64,000 bases of DNA, taken from NCBI RefSeq assembly GCF_011799805.1, contig NZ_WXUB01000003.1:62001-126000 (forward strand), read 5' to 3'. The translations under genes and the position numbers were made by a program. How positions within the stretch are numbered: the stretch's first letter is position 1; each line of letters starts with the position of its first letter. This document shows, one piece after another, positions 42,165 to 50,644 of the stretch. The notes under the pieces are model-generated. The model did no database searches and had not been told where the DNA came from. It saw only the letters and a program-made list of their open reading frames with translations. The stretch is from Maribellus sediminis (GTDB lineage Bacteria; Bacteroidota; Bacteroidia; Bacteroidales; Prolixibacteraceae).

Positions 42165-43259
42165 TTATTTCGAGCGAATGCTCAAACTGCCCGATTCTGC
42201 TGTGATGTTCAGCTTTGGAGTGGCTTCAGAAGATTTTCCAAAACTACCTTTCAATGTTACCGTTTTTTCATCATCGCTAACTTTTTCATCGGCAACCTTC
42301 AAATAATCGTCGAGCGAAAGCTGCGTTTTACTGTGGTTGATTTCGAAATTAAACAGAGACTCACGGTTAAAATACAAACTGATATCGGTGGATTTCGACT
42401 GGAGAATGACGCCCCCAAAATCGGCAGCAATATTGTCAATTTCCACATCGCCGTATTCCGACTTTAGGTTTATCCGGTCGGTAAGTTCGTTTATTCTGAA
42501 ATTGGAGAAGCTTCCCTGTGCATCTATTAAATCAACTTGCTGTATCCGGAATTTGTCGCGACGCGAATCGGCATTTAGTTCCCCGATTTCCTGTAAATCG
42601 AACTCGGTGGATTTACTGATTATCCGAACAGATTCTGCTTTTTTCAGGTAAAGTTCACTAAAATTACAGTCGAGCCTCCCCTTTTTAACAGAGTTGATGG
42701 TGGCATCGGCAAAATTTAGTGTTAGGTCGAGATTTTCAGTAAAATCGTTGGCTTTCAGATTTCCGTTCGAGAGGTTGATCCACACCTCTCCCATGTAATC
42801 ACCAATAAAAATATCACCAAATTTGTTCTCAACTTTCAGGCGGTTGGTTTTCGGAACCCAAACTGTGTAATCCACCTGGATATTCCCATCGGAACTCAGC
42901 AGGGTTTCTTTAAACTTCTGGAACTCTTTCGACAGTCCTCCTTTGTTTTTTTCCACCTCGGTTTTTATAATCAGGTAATGTCCGCTGCTGGTCACATCAA
43001 ATTCAATGTTACGCATCGATTCTTCGAGCTTCGACAGTTTTTTCTCTTCCACCCTGATACTGATCTCGAACACCGCAGAATCTTTATCCCAGGTATTAAT
43101 GTCTATTTTCCCGTACTTATTGGCAATTTCAATCTGGGTTTCGGGCGACACGGCAAACTCCTTTACCAGCTCGCGTGTATCGCTGAACTGAGCCTTCGAC
43201 CAAAACGGCAGCAGGCCAAGTACCAAAATGAAAAATCCTGTCAAAATATAACGTTTCAT
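42165..43259 (-). CDS. Secreted beta-solenoid (DUF4097-like) protein
   Basis: The 364-residue protein starts at the ATG 43259, which has a strong AAGGAG site 7 bp upstream, rare in this genome. It has a signal peptide ending SKAQF. Repeating short strands are typical of DUF4097-type solenoids (IEIANKYGKIDINTWD, LKVENKFGDIFIGDYMGEVWINLSNGNLKA, NLKSEYGDVEIDNIAADFGG). It overlaps nothing but is 14 bp from the anti-sigma gene. Function unknown; probably an envelope protein of the ECF-controlled operon. Confidence 0.85.
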   Translation of the reverse strand: MKRYILTGFFILVLGLLPFWSKAQFSDTRELVKEFAVSPETQIEIANKYGKIDINTWDKDSAVFEISIRVEEKKLSKLEESMRNIEFDVTSSGHYLIIKTEVEKNKGGLSKEFQKFKETLLSSDGNIQVDYTVWVPKTNRLKVENKFGDIFIGDYMGEVWINLSNGNLKANDFTENLDLTLNFADATINSVKKGRLDCNFSELYLKKAESVRIISKSTEFDLQEIGELNADSRRDKFRIQQVDLIDAQGSFSNFRINELTDRINLKSEYGDVEIDNIAADFGGVILQSKSTDISLYFNRESLFNFEINHSKTQLSLDDYLKVADEKVSDDEKTVTLKGSFGKSSEATPKLNITAESGSLSIRSK

Positions 43260-43273
43260 GGAATACTCCTTTC

Positions 43274-43780
43274 TTAACAATTAATTTGTTCCAACACGTC
43301 GTCGCAAAGTTTTAAGCGGTAACGGTTGTTTTCAATCATGGCCTCAATAACACTTTTATTCGATATGTTTTCTCCCAGATCGTCTTTCAATACTTTATAC
43401 ATATCTTCCAGTTCGTTCAGGTCGGTTTCAATTTCGTCCTTCAATTCGGGATAGGTGTAATAACACTTTTGAATTTCCTTCAGCTTTTTATTCACCTGAT
43501 GCGAGTAATAGGTTTCTGTTTCCATCAGTTCAACCAGCTCGGGATCGGCATTTCGGGCCAGTTTATTCGACGATAAAATACCGGATTGCCACACCAGAAC
43601 CGAACTAATAAGTGCAACAACAAGAACTGCTGCCACGCGCATAAAATAGCTTCTTAACGGCACAACTTTCTTTTGCGGGGTATTTTTTGCAATCTTCTCC
43701 CAGAGTTCCGGCGACGGTTCTCTAAAATCGAACTCATCGCGATTGGCGCTCACAAATTCCTCTAACCTGTCTTTTTTCAT
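43274..43780 (-). CDS. Membrane anti-sigma-factor-like protein
   Basis: The 168-residue protein has an acidic cytoplasmic N-terminus (FDFREPSPELWEKI), one membrane helix (about residues 49-66) and a periplasmic helical region with few cysteines (LKEIQKCYYTYPELKDEIETDLNELEDMY). The position directly after the ECF sigma gene and the topology suit an anti-sigma factor. It lacks the zinc anti-sigma HxxxCxxC motif, so it is not ZAS type. Confidence 0.8.
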   Translation of the reverse strand: MKKDRLEEFVSANRDEFDFREPSPELWEKIAKNTPQKKVVPLRSYFMRVAAVLVVALISSVLVWQSGILSSNKLARNADPELVELMETETYYSHQVNKKLKEIQKCYYTYPELKDEIETDLNELEDMYKVLKDDLGENISNKSVIEAMIENNRYRLKLCDDVLEQINC

Positions 43781-43805
43781 CGTTATCCGATTTTAATTGT
43801 ATCCA

Positions 43806-44378
43806 TTATCCTTCTGTAATTCCTTTTAATAAATCGGCCACCTTTCGTTTTGCCCGCATGTACTGGCTTTTCGAGGTCGACTCGGTAATTCCCATAATCT
43901 GGGCAATTTCTCCATGGTCGTAACCTTCGAGCAGGTAAAGCGAAAGCACCATCCGGCTTCCTTCCGGAAGTTGTTCAATGGCCCGGGTAACCAATTGAAC
44001 CGTATAAACCGGCTCCGCTTCCTCTTCTTCCGAAACAGCATCGGAATAAATTTCCTCGCAATACGTCAAATCAACTTTACGTTTGTTTATGGCATTGATA
44101 CAGGTGTTCACAACAATTCGTTTTAACCACGATCCGAAACTGGATTCGTACCGGAATGAGTCGAGTTTCATAAAGGCCTGCGTAAATGCTTCCTGCAACA
44201 TATCCTCGGCTTCTTCACGGTTGTTCATCATGCGATAACTTACGTTGTACATAGCCTTTGCATACAGTTGATACAACTGGTAACGGGCACTTTCGTTTCC
44301 CTTCTTACATGCCTCAATTATTTTTTTATGTATGTGCTCTACGTTTCCCAATTGTGCAACTTTCAATTTTAATGACAA
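43806..44378 (-). CDS. ECF-subfamily RNA polymerase sigma factor
   Basis: The protein of about 190 residues has region 2 (YQLYAKAMYNVSYRMMNNREEAEDMLQEAFTQAFMKLDSFR) with the DMLQEAF core, and region 4 (LPEGSRMVLSLYLLEGYDHGEIAQIMGITESTSKSQYMRAKRKV) with the HTH. No ATG is available: the frame opens at TTG 44378, and TTG 44366 is another candidate. It likely directs its own operon, which includes an anti-sigma-like protein, two solenoid proteins and two barrels. Confidence 0.93.
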   Translation of the reverse strand: MSLKLKVAQLGNVEHIHKKIIEACKKGNESARYQLYQLYAKAMYNVSYRMMNNREEAEDMLQEAFTQAFMKLDSFRYESSFGSWLKRIVVNTCINAINKRKVDLTYCEEIYSDAVSEEEEAEPVYTVQLVTRAIEQLPEGSRMVLSLYLLEGYDHGEIAQIMGITESTSKSQYMRAKRKVADLLKGITEG

Positions 44379-44481
44379 GAAAAAGATACAGGGGTTGCAT
44401 GAAATTTACACAATTGGTATTTATTTTTTAGAAGATATTACTCGAACACTAAAAATGAATTTTGTTTTTTCTTAAATTTAA

Positions 44482-44511
44482 GTTGATGAACAAATAAAAT
44501 ATTTATATTTG
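44482..44511 (+). promoter_or_regulatory. tRNA-His promoter
   Basis: A GTTG (44482-44485) as -33 and TATATTTG (44504-44511) as -7 are separated by 18 bp. They lie 16 bp before the tRNA 5' end and match the Bacteroidota housekeeping promoter. Confidence 0.65.
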
Positions 44512-44527
44512 CACCCGCAAAACAAAT

Positions 44528-44602
44528 GGTGGATGTAGTTCAGTTGGTTAGAACGCTGGATTGTGGTTCCAGAGGTCGCCGGTTCAAGTCCGGTCTTCCA
44601 CC
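44528..44602 (+). tRNA. tRNA-His (anticodon GUG)
   Basis: The cloverleaf has the acceptor GTGGATG/CTTCCAC with one T-T mismatch, an extra G(-1) at 44528 opposite the discriminator C (44602) as in bacterial tRNA-His, anticodon stem CTGGA/TCCAG with loop TTGTGGT (anticodon GTG), and T-arm GGTTCAAGTCC. The 3' CCA is not fully encoded. Confidence 0.96.
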
Positions 44603-44603
44603 C

Positions 44604-44633
44604 AAAGCTTCGGAGAAATCCGGAGCTTTTTTT
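44604..44633 (+). terminator. Intrinsic terminator after tRNA-His
   Basis: AAAGCTTCGGA and TCCGGAGCTTT flank a GAAA tetraloop and are followed by a T-run. Confidence 0.88.
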
Positions 44634-44968
44634 ATGTGTGTTATTCAACCAGATTTTGTTACCACTCGCCACTTTTATCCAAACAATTTTTTATAGGGAG
44701 TTAGAATTCCCACACTTTCTTTCCGCCTGAGAACATCAATTTTGTTTTACACAAAAATGAAGCACGAGGAAGGCATTTCCGAGCTCAAGGCTGCCTCAAA
44801 TTTATAGATCATTTATTTTTAACTTTTTTTAACATCTATATAAAACACCTTTATTTTCAAGTCTTACACGAGTTAAAATAACTTTTTGTTTATTTTTATA
44901 CTATTTTGCTTAAACATTTTAAGCAGAGATTCTGTTAGAGTAGGTGTAACAATTAAAAATTAAAAGAC
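44634..44968. other. 335-bp leader region before the fasciclin gene
   Basis: AT-rich DNA without an ORF of note. No exact TAnnTTTG was found close to the ATG, but several partial matches (CTATTTTG near 44901) occur. It probably holds the fasciclin promoter and a long leader. Confidence 0.4.
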
Positions 44969-45613
44969 ATGAAGACTCTAAATCTTAAAAAGAAATTGAA
45001 CTTACGAATTTTTGCATTCCTAACACTTTTTGCTGTTGCAGCCATGACAATAAGCTGTGAAAAACCGAGTGATGATTTTGAACCCATCTCAACCGAAGAT
45101 GCTGAATTGAAAGCCGGAAAAGCCGTAAAGAAGGGTGATTTAAGTATTGCCGAGATTGCCCTGGCAGATGATGGAGAATTTGACGAACTGGTTGCTGCAT
45201 TATTATATGTTGACGATTCGCTGGGTACTGGCCTGGTAGATATGTTTTTGAACGGCACTGATCAATACACCGTATTTGCACCGACCGATGCCGCTTTTGA
45301 AGCTTTGTATGGTGCACTGGGAGTTACTGCAATAACTGATCTGGATGCCGGCTTGGTTTTAAATGTACTTCTGTATCACGTAACTGATGGTCGCCGCGCT
45401 GCGAACAGCGTTGTTCCGAAAAACAGTCCAAGAAACATTGAAACTTTACTTGAAGGTGCTTCATTTAAAGTAGACAATGCCGGAATGATTTGGGCTGTTG
45501 GTAATACTGCCAATTTCGTAACAGATGAAGAAGGTAACCTAATGGTTAACATTTCGGCATCCAACGGAATAATCCATGTGATTGACGCCGTAATACTACC
45601 GATTGAGGTTTAA
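44969..45613 (+). CDS. Fasciclin (FAS1)-domain lipoprotein
   Basis: The 214-residue lipoprotein has a long signal with TISCEKP (cysteine about residue 30) and one FAS1 domain: FDELVAALLYVDDSLGTGLVDMF, the YTVFAPTDAAFEAL H1 motif, VLLYHVTDGRR and a final GIIHVIDAVILP H2 motif. FAS1 proteins mediate adhesion or matrix binding. It is a single gene with its own terminator at 45640-45667. Confidence 0.95.
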   Translation: MKTLNLKKKLNLRIFAFLTLFAVAAMTISCEKPSDDFEPISTEDAELKAGKAVKKGDLSIAEIALADDGEFDELVAALLYVDDSLGTGLVDMFLNGTDQYTVFAPTDAAFEALYGALGVTAITDLDAGLVLNVLLYHVTDGRRAANSVVPKNSPRNIETLLEGASFKVDNAGMIWAVGNTANFVTDEEGNLMVNISASNGIIHVIDAVILPIEV

Positions 45614-45639
45614 TAGAGATAACGCCATGAATACATCGA

Positions 45640-45667
45640 AGGGCAGCACGTACAGTGTTGCTCTTTT
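45640..45667 (+). terminator. Intrinsic terminator after the fasciclin gene
   Basis: AGGGCAGCAC and GTGTTGCTCT form a stem with G-U pairs around GTACA, followed by TTTTTATTT. Confidence 0.75.
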
Positions 45668-45828
45668 TATTTAAGAATACCCCTTGTGAAACGCGCAATA
45701 CAAGTTCCAAAATCAAGTCGCCCCTAAAATCTTGTTAATGTTTATTCAAAATCCTTAAATACAAAGCTTCGTTCGTAGGCATTCGCCTATATTTTTCCTA
45801 TTTTTCGCAAGGTTTTGAAACAGAGAAA

Positions 45829-47304
45829 ATGACGAATTTATCACGCAGAAAATTTTTGATGACCACCTCGGCAGGGATTGCCGGAGCAACTATTGTTCCA
45901 TCCAATGTAATTGCCGGACTCGGCCATAAGGCACCCAGTGACAAACTAAACATTGCAGGGATCGGTGTTGGCGGAAAAGGCTTCACCAACCTAAAATTCA
46001 TGGAAACTGAAAACATCGTTGCGCTTTGCGATGTGGATTGGGAATACGCAGGCAGGAATGCTTTCCCGCGTTGGCACCGGGCCACACAATACAAAGATTT
46101 CCGGGTGATGTTCGAACAGGAAAAAGATATTGATGCAGTAATGATCGCCACTCCGGATCATACGCACGCACTTCCTGCTTTGATGGCCATGCGTGAAGGG
46201 AAGCATGTTTTTCTTCAAAAACCGCTTACCCATTCTGTGTACGAATCAAGAATCCTGGCCGAAACCGCTGAACGTTACGGCGTAGCAACGCAAATGGGTA
46301 ACCAGGGAAATTCTGCTGAAGGAATCCGTCAAATCTGCGAATGGATTTGGGCAGGTAGCATTGGTGAAATCACGCATGTTGACACCTGGACCAACCGCCC
46401 CATCTGGCCACAGGGATTAAGCCGTCCTGAAAAAAGCAAACGTGTACCCAAAGATCTGGACTGGGATCTGTTTATCGGCCCCGCTCCTTTCCGCGATTAT
46501 AATCCGATTTATCACCCCTGGAACTGGCGTGGCTGGTGGGATTTTGGTACCGGAGCTCTAGGCGATATGGGCTGCCATATTCTCGACCCGGTATTTAAAG
46601 CGCTCAACCTGCAATACCCGACAAGTGTTGAAGCCAGTTCAACTGCATTTAATAACGATTCGGCGCCGAATGCCGAGTTTGTCCGTTACGAGTTTCCACG
46701 CCGTGATAATCTGCCAAAAGTGGGAATGCCAGAGGTTAGCGTGCATTGGTACGACGGTGGATTTATGCCACCTCGTCCCGACGAACTAAAAGACGACGAA
46801 CAAATGGGTGACGATGGCGGTGGCTGTATTTTTTACGGAACACGCGGGAAAATTATGTGTGGAACTTATGCCGCCAATCCTACCTTGCTGCCAACGTCGG
46901 AAATGGCGCATTTCGATCAACCTAAAATGTCGATTCGAAGAATTGCGGATGCAATGGAAGGTGGCCACGAACAAGACTGGATAAGAGCCTGCAAAGAAGA
47001 CAAAAGCCACCGTGTGGAAGCCTCTTCTAACTTTAGTTATGCCGGACCTCTGAATGAAATGGTGGTAATGGGTGTGCTGGCCGTTCGCTTGCAAAGCCTG
47101 CAGCGCAAGCTGGAATGGGACGGACCAAATATGCGTTTCAAAAACATATCATCTTCGGATAAACTGCGTATTCTTACACGCGATAATTTTGAAGTTGTGA
47201 ATGGCGATCCGCGTTTCAACAAGGATTATGCAACACTTCCGGCACTGGAAATGGCCGAAGAATGGATTCGACACAATTATAGAAAAGGCTGGGAACAGAT
47301 ATAA
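45829..47304 (+). CDS. Tat-exported Gfo/Idh/MocA-family oxidoreductase
   Basis: The 491-residue protein has a Tat signal (SRRKFLMTTSAG, residues 5-16). A Rossmann fold follows with GIGVGGKGFTNL and VMIATPDHTHALPALMAMREGKHVFLQKPL, where the usual EKP lysine motif reads QKP. A C-terminal substrate domain follows with GWWDFGTGALGDMGCHILDPVFKAL. These periplasmic members of the family act on sugars or cyclitols with tightly bound NAD(P). It is a single gene ending in a bidirectional terminator. Confidence 0.94.
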   Translation: MTNLSRRKFLMTTSAGIAGATIVPSNVIAGLGHKAPSDKLNIAGIGVGGKGFTNLKFMETENIVALCDVDWEYAGRNAFPRWHRATQYKDFRVMFEQEKDIDAVMIATPDHTHALPALMAMREGKHVFLQKPLTHSVYESRILAETAERYGVATQMGNQGNSAEGIRQICEWIWAGSIGEITHVDTWTNRPIWPQGLSRPEKSKRVPKDLDWDLFIGPAPFRDYNPIYHPWNWRGWWDFGTGALGDMGCHILDPVFKALNLQYPTSVEASSTAFNNDSAPNAEFVRYEFPRRDNLPKVGMPEVSVHWYDGGFMPPRPDELKDDEQMGDDGGGCIFYGTRGKIMCGTYAANPTLLPTSEMAHFDQPKMSIRRIADAMEGGHEQDWIRACKEDKSHRVEASSNFSYAGPLNEMVVMGVLAVRLQSLQRKLEWDGPNMRFKNISSSDKLRILTRDNFEVVNGDPRFNKDYATLPALEMAEEWIRHNYRKGWEQI

Positions 47305-47331
47305 TTTAATTCGACTTATGACATAAAAGAA

Positions 47332-47360
47332 AAGGGTAGCATCTTGTAAATGCTACCCTT
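47332..47360. terminator. Bidirectional terminator between Gfo/Idh gene and pyrF
   Basis: AAGGGTAGCAT (47332-47342) and ATGCTACCCTT (47350-47360) form a perfect 11-bp stem. TCTTTATTT follows on the plus strand and TTCTTTTATG on the minus strand, so it can serve both convergent genes. Confidence 0.88.
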
Positions 47361-47382
47361 CTTTATTTGGTTTATATTTCTT

Positions 47383-48216
47383 CTAAATTAGATTTGCTTC
47401 AGCCAGCAGGACTTCCATTTCCTGCTGAACTTTTTTGGCTGCGGCTTTTGCCTGGTCTGCAAAGTCAACATCCGACGAAGCATAAATAATGCCGCGCGAT
47501 GAGTTTACCAATAATCCACATTTGCTGTTCAAACCGTTGTGCGCCACTTCCTGCAAACTGCCACCTTGTGCACCAACACCCGGAACCAAAAGGAAATGGT
47601 TCGGAACGATTTCGCGAATCTCTTTTAGCTTTTCGGCTTTTGTTGCACCAACCACGTACATCAGGTTTTCTTCGGTTCCCCATTTTTGCGAGGTCTTCAA
47701 TACTGTTTCAAACAGCTTTTCGCCGTTCTCTTTATTTTCGATAAACTGAAAATCGTACGCTCCCTGGTTTGATGTCAAAGCCAACAGGATCACCCATTTT
47801 TCAGGGTAAGTCATAAACGGCTTCACTGAATCCTCACCCATGTACGGCGCTACTGTAACCGCATCGTATTTCTGCTTGCCAAAAAATGCGCGGGCGTATA
47901 AATTCGAAGTATTCCCGATATCGCCACGCTTGGCATCGGCAATAATAAAAATATTCGGGTATTTCGATTTTACATACGAAACCGTTTTTTCGAGGCTCAC
48001 TATTCCTGCCGATCCCTGGCTCTCGTAAAAGGCAAGATTCGGTTTGTAAGCAACGGTAAACTCTGCTGTAGCATCAATAATTTCCTTGTTGAAAGAAAAC
48101 ATCGGATCAGAAGTATCGAGTAAATGCTGCGGTATTTTTTGGATATCGGTGTCCAGCCCAACACAAAGAAAACTGCGTTTCTTTTGTATCTGTTCAAAAA
48201 GTTGTTGTTGATTCAT
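47383..48216 (-). CDS. pyrF: Orotidine 5'-phosphate decarboxylase (PyrF, long type)
   Basis: The 277-residue TIM-barrel enzyme has [14 protein letters not shown] at the N-terminus, the catalytic [15 protein letters not shown] motif, [12 protein letters not shown] and a phosphate-binding [11 protein letters not shown]. It makes UMP from OMP. It is the longer Bacteroidota/actinobacterial-type PyrF. It precedes nothing on its side and follows prfA with 50 bp. Confidence 0.95.
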   Translation of the reverse strand: MNQQQLFEQIQKKRSFLCVGLDTDIQKIPQHLLDTSDPMFSFNKEIIDATAEFTVAYKPNLAFYESQGSAGIVSLEKTVSYVKSKYPNIFIIADAKRGDIGNTSNLYARAFFGKQKYDAVTVAPYMGEDSVKPFMTYPEKWVILLALTSNQGAYDFQFIENKENGEKLFETVLKTSQKWGTEENLMYVVGATKAEKLKEIREIVPNHFLLVPGVGAQGGSLQEVAHNGLNSKCGLLVNSSRGIIYASSDVDFADQAKAAAKKVQQEMEVLLAEANLI

Positions 48217-48266
48217 GTCTCTTAGTCGGAAGCTTGAAGATCGGAGTCACAAGACTTCCATTATTA

Positions 48267-49352
48267 TTAGATTTCTGCTTCTTTCAGTTTTTCTGCGTTC
48301 TCTTCGAACATCAGTTTTTCGATGATCTCTTCGATCTCGCCACCGATGATCGCCTGCAGGTTGTACAGTGTAAGGTTGATACGGTGATCGGTAACACGTC
48401 CCTGCGGCCAGTTGTAAGTACGGATCTTTGCCGAACGGTCGCCGGTAGAAACCATGGTTTTACGTTTCGACGAAATTTCATCGATGTATTTCTGGTATTC
48501 CATATTGTACAAACGCGTACGCAGCTCGGCCATCGCTTTATCCAGGTTTTTCAGTTTCGATTTCTGATCCTGACAAGTCACCACAATTCCGGTTGGAAGG
48601 TGGGTCAAACGAATGGCCGAATAAGTGGTGTTCACCGACTGTCCACCCGGTCCCGACGAACAGTACTCATCGCGACGAATATCTTCGGTCCTGAGTTCCA
48701 CATCGAATTCATCGGCTTCGGGCAAAACAGCCACAGTGGCCGCCGAAGTATGCACACGCCCCTGTGTTTCGGTTTGCGGAACACGCTGTACACGGTGCAC
48801 ACCCGATTCGTATTTCATGATGCCGTAAACGCCTTCTCCGGTAATGTTGGCTACAATTTCCTTGAAGCCACCGGCAGTTCCTTCGTTGGCATTGGTTACC
48901 TCGAGCCGCCATCCTTTTTTCTCGCAGAATTTTGAGTACATGCGGAAAAGATCGCCCGCGAAAATACTGGCTTCGTCGCCACCTGTTCCGGCACGAATCT
49001 CAAGAATCGCGTTCTTGGCATCTTCCGGATCGGCAGGTACCAGCAACATTTTTACTTCTTTTTCAACCCGAGGCAGCTTTTCTTCCGACTCTTCAATTTC
49101 GTCGCGTGCCATTTCACGCATTTCTTCATCGCTTTCTTCTGCCAGCATTTCTTTCCCGGTCAGGATATTATCCACCAGGTTTTTATACTCCTGAAATTTT
49201 GCCACCAGCTTTTGCAGCTGTTTATATTCCTGATTCAGCTTCACATAACGCTGCATATCAGCAATCACTTCAGGATCGGTAATCTGCTGTTCCACCTCTT
49301 CGTAGCGGTGTTTTATCGATTCAAATTTTTCCAGTAACGGGTATTGTGCCAT
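48267..49352 (-). CDS. prfA: Peptide chain release factor 1
   Basis: The 361-residue protein has the PxT-region segment LPTGIVVTCQDQKS after the catalytic GGQ (SSGPGGQSVNTTYSAIRLTH). Its RF1-type length and the N-terminal coiled helices also fit. It ends translation at UAA and UAG. The ATG at 49352 is chosen over an in-frame TTG at 49373 because E. coli RF1 has 360 residues. It lies 17 bp after purM. Confidence 0.97.
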   Translation of the reverse strand: MAQYPLLEKFESIKHRYEEVEQQITDPEVIADMQRYVKLNQEYKQLQKLVAKFQEYKNLVDNILTGKEMLAEESDEEMREMARDEIEESEEKLPRVEKEVKMLLVPADPEDAKNAILEIRAGTGGDEASIFAGDLFRMYSKFCEKKGWRLEVTNANEGTAGGFKEIVANITGEGVYGIMKYESGVHRVQRVPQTETQGRVHTSAATVAVLPEADEFDVELRTEDIRRDEYCSSGPGGQSVNTTYSAIRLTHLPTGIVVTCQDQKSKLKNLDKAMAELRTRLYNMEYQKYIDEISSKRKTMVSTGDRSAKIRTYNWPQGRVTDHRINLTLYNLQAIIGGEIEEIIEKLMFEENAEKLKEAEI

Positions 49353-49369
49353 CTCTTTTTTCCTTACAA

Positions 49370-50539
49370 TCAATATTCAAAAGTACCTTTCTCCGATGTT
49401 ATGGTAAGCTTCTTACCATCGAAAGGTTCCACTCTCCCAACAATTTGTGCATCAATGTTAAACGACTCTGAAATCTTCATGATCTCTTCGGCCACATCGG
49501 CGCCACAATATATCTCAAAACGGTGCCCCATGTTGAACACCTTATACATCTCTTTCCAATCGGTTCCCGACTGTTCCTGTATCATGCTGAACAACGGAGG
49601 AACCGGAAACATGTTGTCTTTTATCACGTGTACATCATCGACAAAATGCAGCACTTTGGTTTGTGCACCACCCGAACAGTGTATCATTCCCGAAATCTGG
49701 TCACGATACTTGTCGAGGATTTTTTTGATCACCGGCGCATAAGTCCGCGTTGGCGACAACACCAGTTTTCCGGCATCAATATCCAGACCTTCAATCGCAT
49801 CGGTCAGTTTTTTCTGTCCGGAATACACCAGTTCAGCAGGCACTTCAGGATCAAAACTTTCAGGATATTTTTCGGCGAGGTATTTCGCGAAAACATCGTG
49901 ACGGGCTGAAGTCAATCCATTGCTTCCCATGCCACCGTTGTACGCATCTTCATATGTAGCTTTACCCGATGATGAAAGCCCTACGATTACATCGCCGGCT
50001 TTTATCCGGTCCGCCGAAACCACATCCTCCCGTTTCATGCGGCAGGTAACGGTTGAATCAACAATGATGGTACGAACCAGGTCGCCAACATCGGCAGTTT
50101 CACCACCTGTTGAATAAATGCTGATCCCCATTTCGCGCAGCGTGGCCAGCAACTCTTCAGTTCCGTTGATAATAGCGGCAATAACTTCGCCCGGGATGTT
50201 GTTTTTGTTTCTTCCAATGGTGGATGAAACCAAAATATTATCAGTTGCACCCACACAAAGCAGATCGTCAACATTCATAATCAGTGCATCCTGTGCAATG
50301 CCTTTCCAAACCGAGAGGTCTCCGGTTTCTTTCCAATACATGTAGGCCAGCGACGATTTTGTTCCAGCTCCATCGGCATGCATAATGTTGCACCAATCAG
50401 CATCGCCACCCAAAATATCGGGCACGATTTTACAAAATGCTTTCGGGAACAAACCCTTATCCACATTTTTGATGGCTGCATGAACATCTTCTTTCGAGGC
50501 CGAAACTCCCCTGGCACTATATCTCGATTCGGTTACCAT
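49370..50539 (-). CDS. purM: Phosphoribosylformylglycinamidine cyclo-ligase (AIR synthase)
   Basis: The 389-residue PurM/AIR-synthase fold protein has ADGAGTKSSLAYMYWKETGD with the ATP site, MNVDDLLCVGATDNILVSSTIGRNK, STGGETADVGDLV and a C-terminal half with CSGGAQTKVLHF. It converts FGAM to AIR in purine synthesis. It is a little longer than E. coli PurM (345 residues), as in other Bacteroidota. It forms a purM-prfA-pyrF stretch on the minus strand. Confidence 0.93.
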   Translation of the reverse strand: MVTESRYSARGVSASKEDVHAAIKNVDKGLFPKAFCKIVPDILGGDADWCNIMHADGAGTKSSLAYMYWKETGDLSVWKGIAQDALIMNVDDLLCVGATDNILVSSTIGRNKNNIPGEVIAAIINGTEELLATLREMGISIYSTGGETADVGDLVRTIIVDSTVTCRMKREDVVSADRIKAGDVIVGLSSSGKATYEDAYNGGMGSNGLTSARHDVFAKYLAEKYPESFDPEVPAELVYSGQKKLTDAIEGLDIDAGKLVLSPTRTYAPVIKKILDKYRDQISGMIHCSGGAQTKVLHFVDDVHVIKDNMFPVPPLFSMIQEQSGTDWKEMYKVFNMGHRFEIYCGADVAEEIMKISESFNIDAQIVGRVEPFDGKKLTITSEKGTFEY

Positions 50540-50596
50540 TTACTTTGCGATTTTTGTGGCTACAAAATTAACAAATTCTGCCGACCTGTAATAAAA

Positions 50597-50626
50597 AAAG
50601 GAAAGCCTCCGCAAAAGCTTTCCTTT
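50597..50626 (-). terminator. Intrinsic terminator after the acyl-CoA ligase gene
   Basis: AAAGGAAAGC (50597-50606) and GCTTTCCTTT (50617-50626) form a perfect 10-bp stem, and TTTTATTAC continues on the minus strand. Confidence 0.88.
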
Positions 50627-50644
50627 CCATTAATATGGTTATAA

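Noticed and set aside
44478-44672. 64-codon minus-strand frame over tRNA-His
   Set aside because: It is antisense to the tRNA and its terminator.
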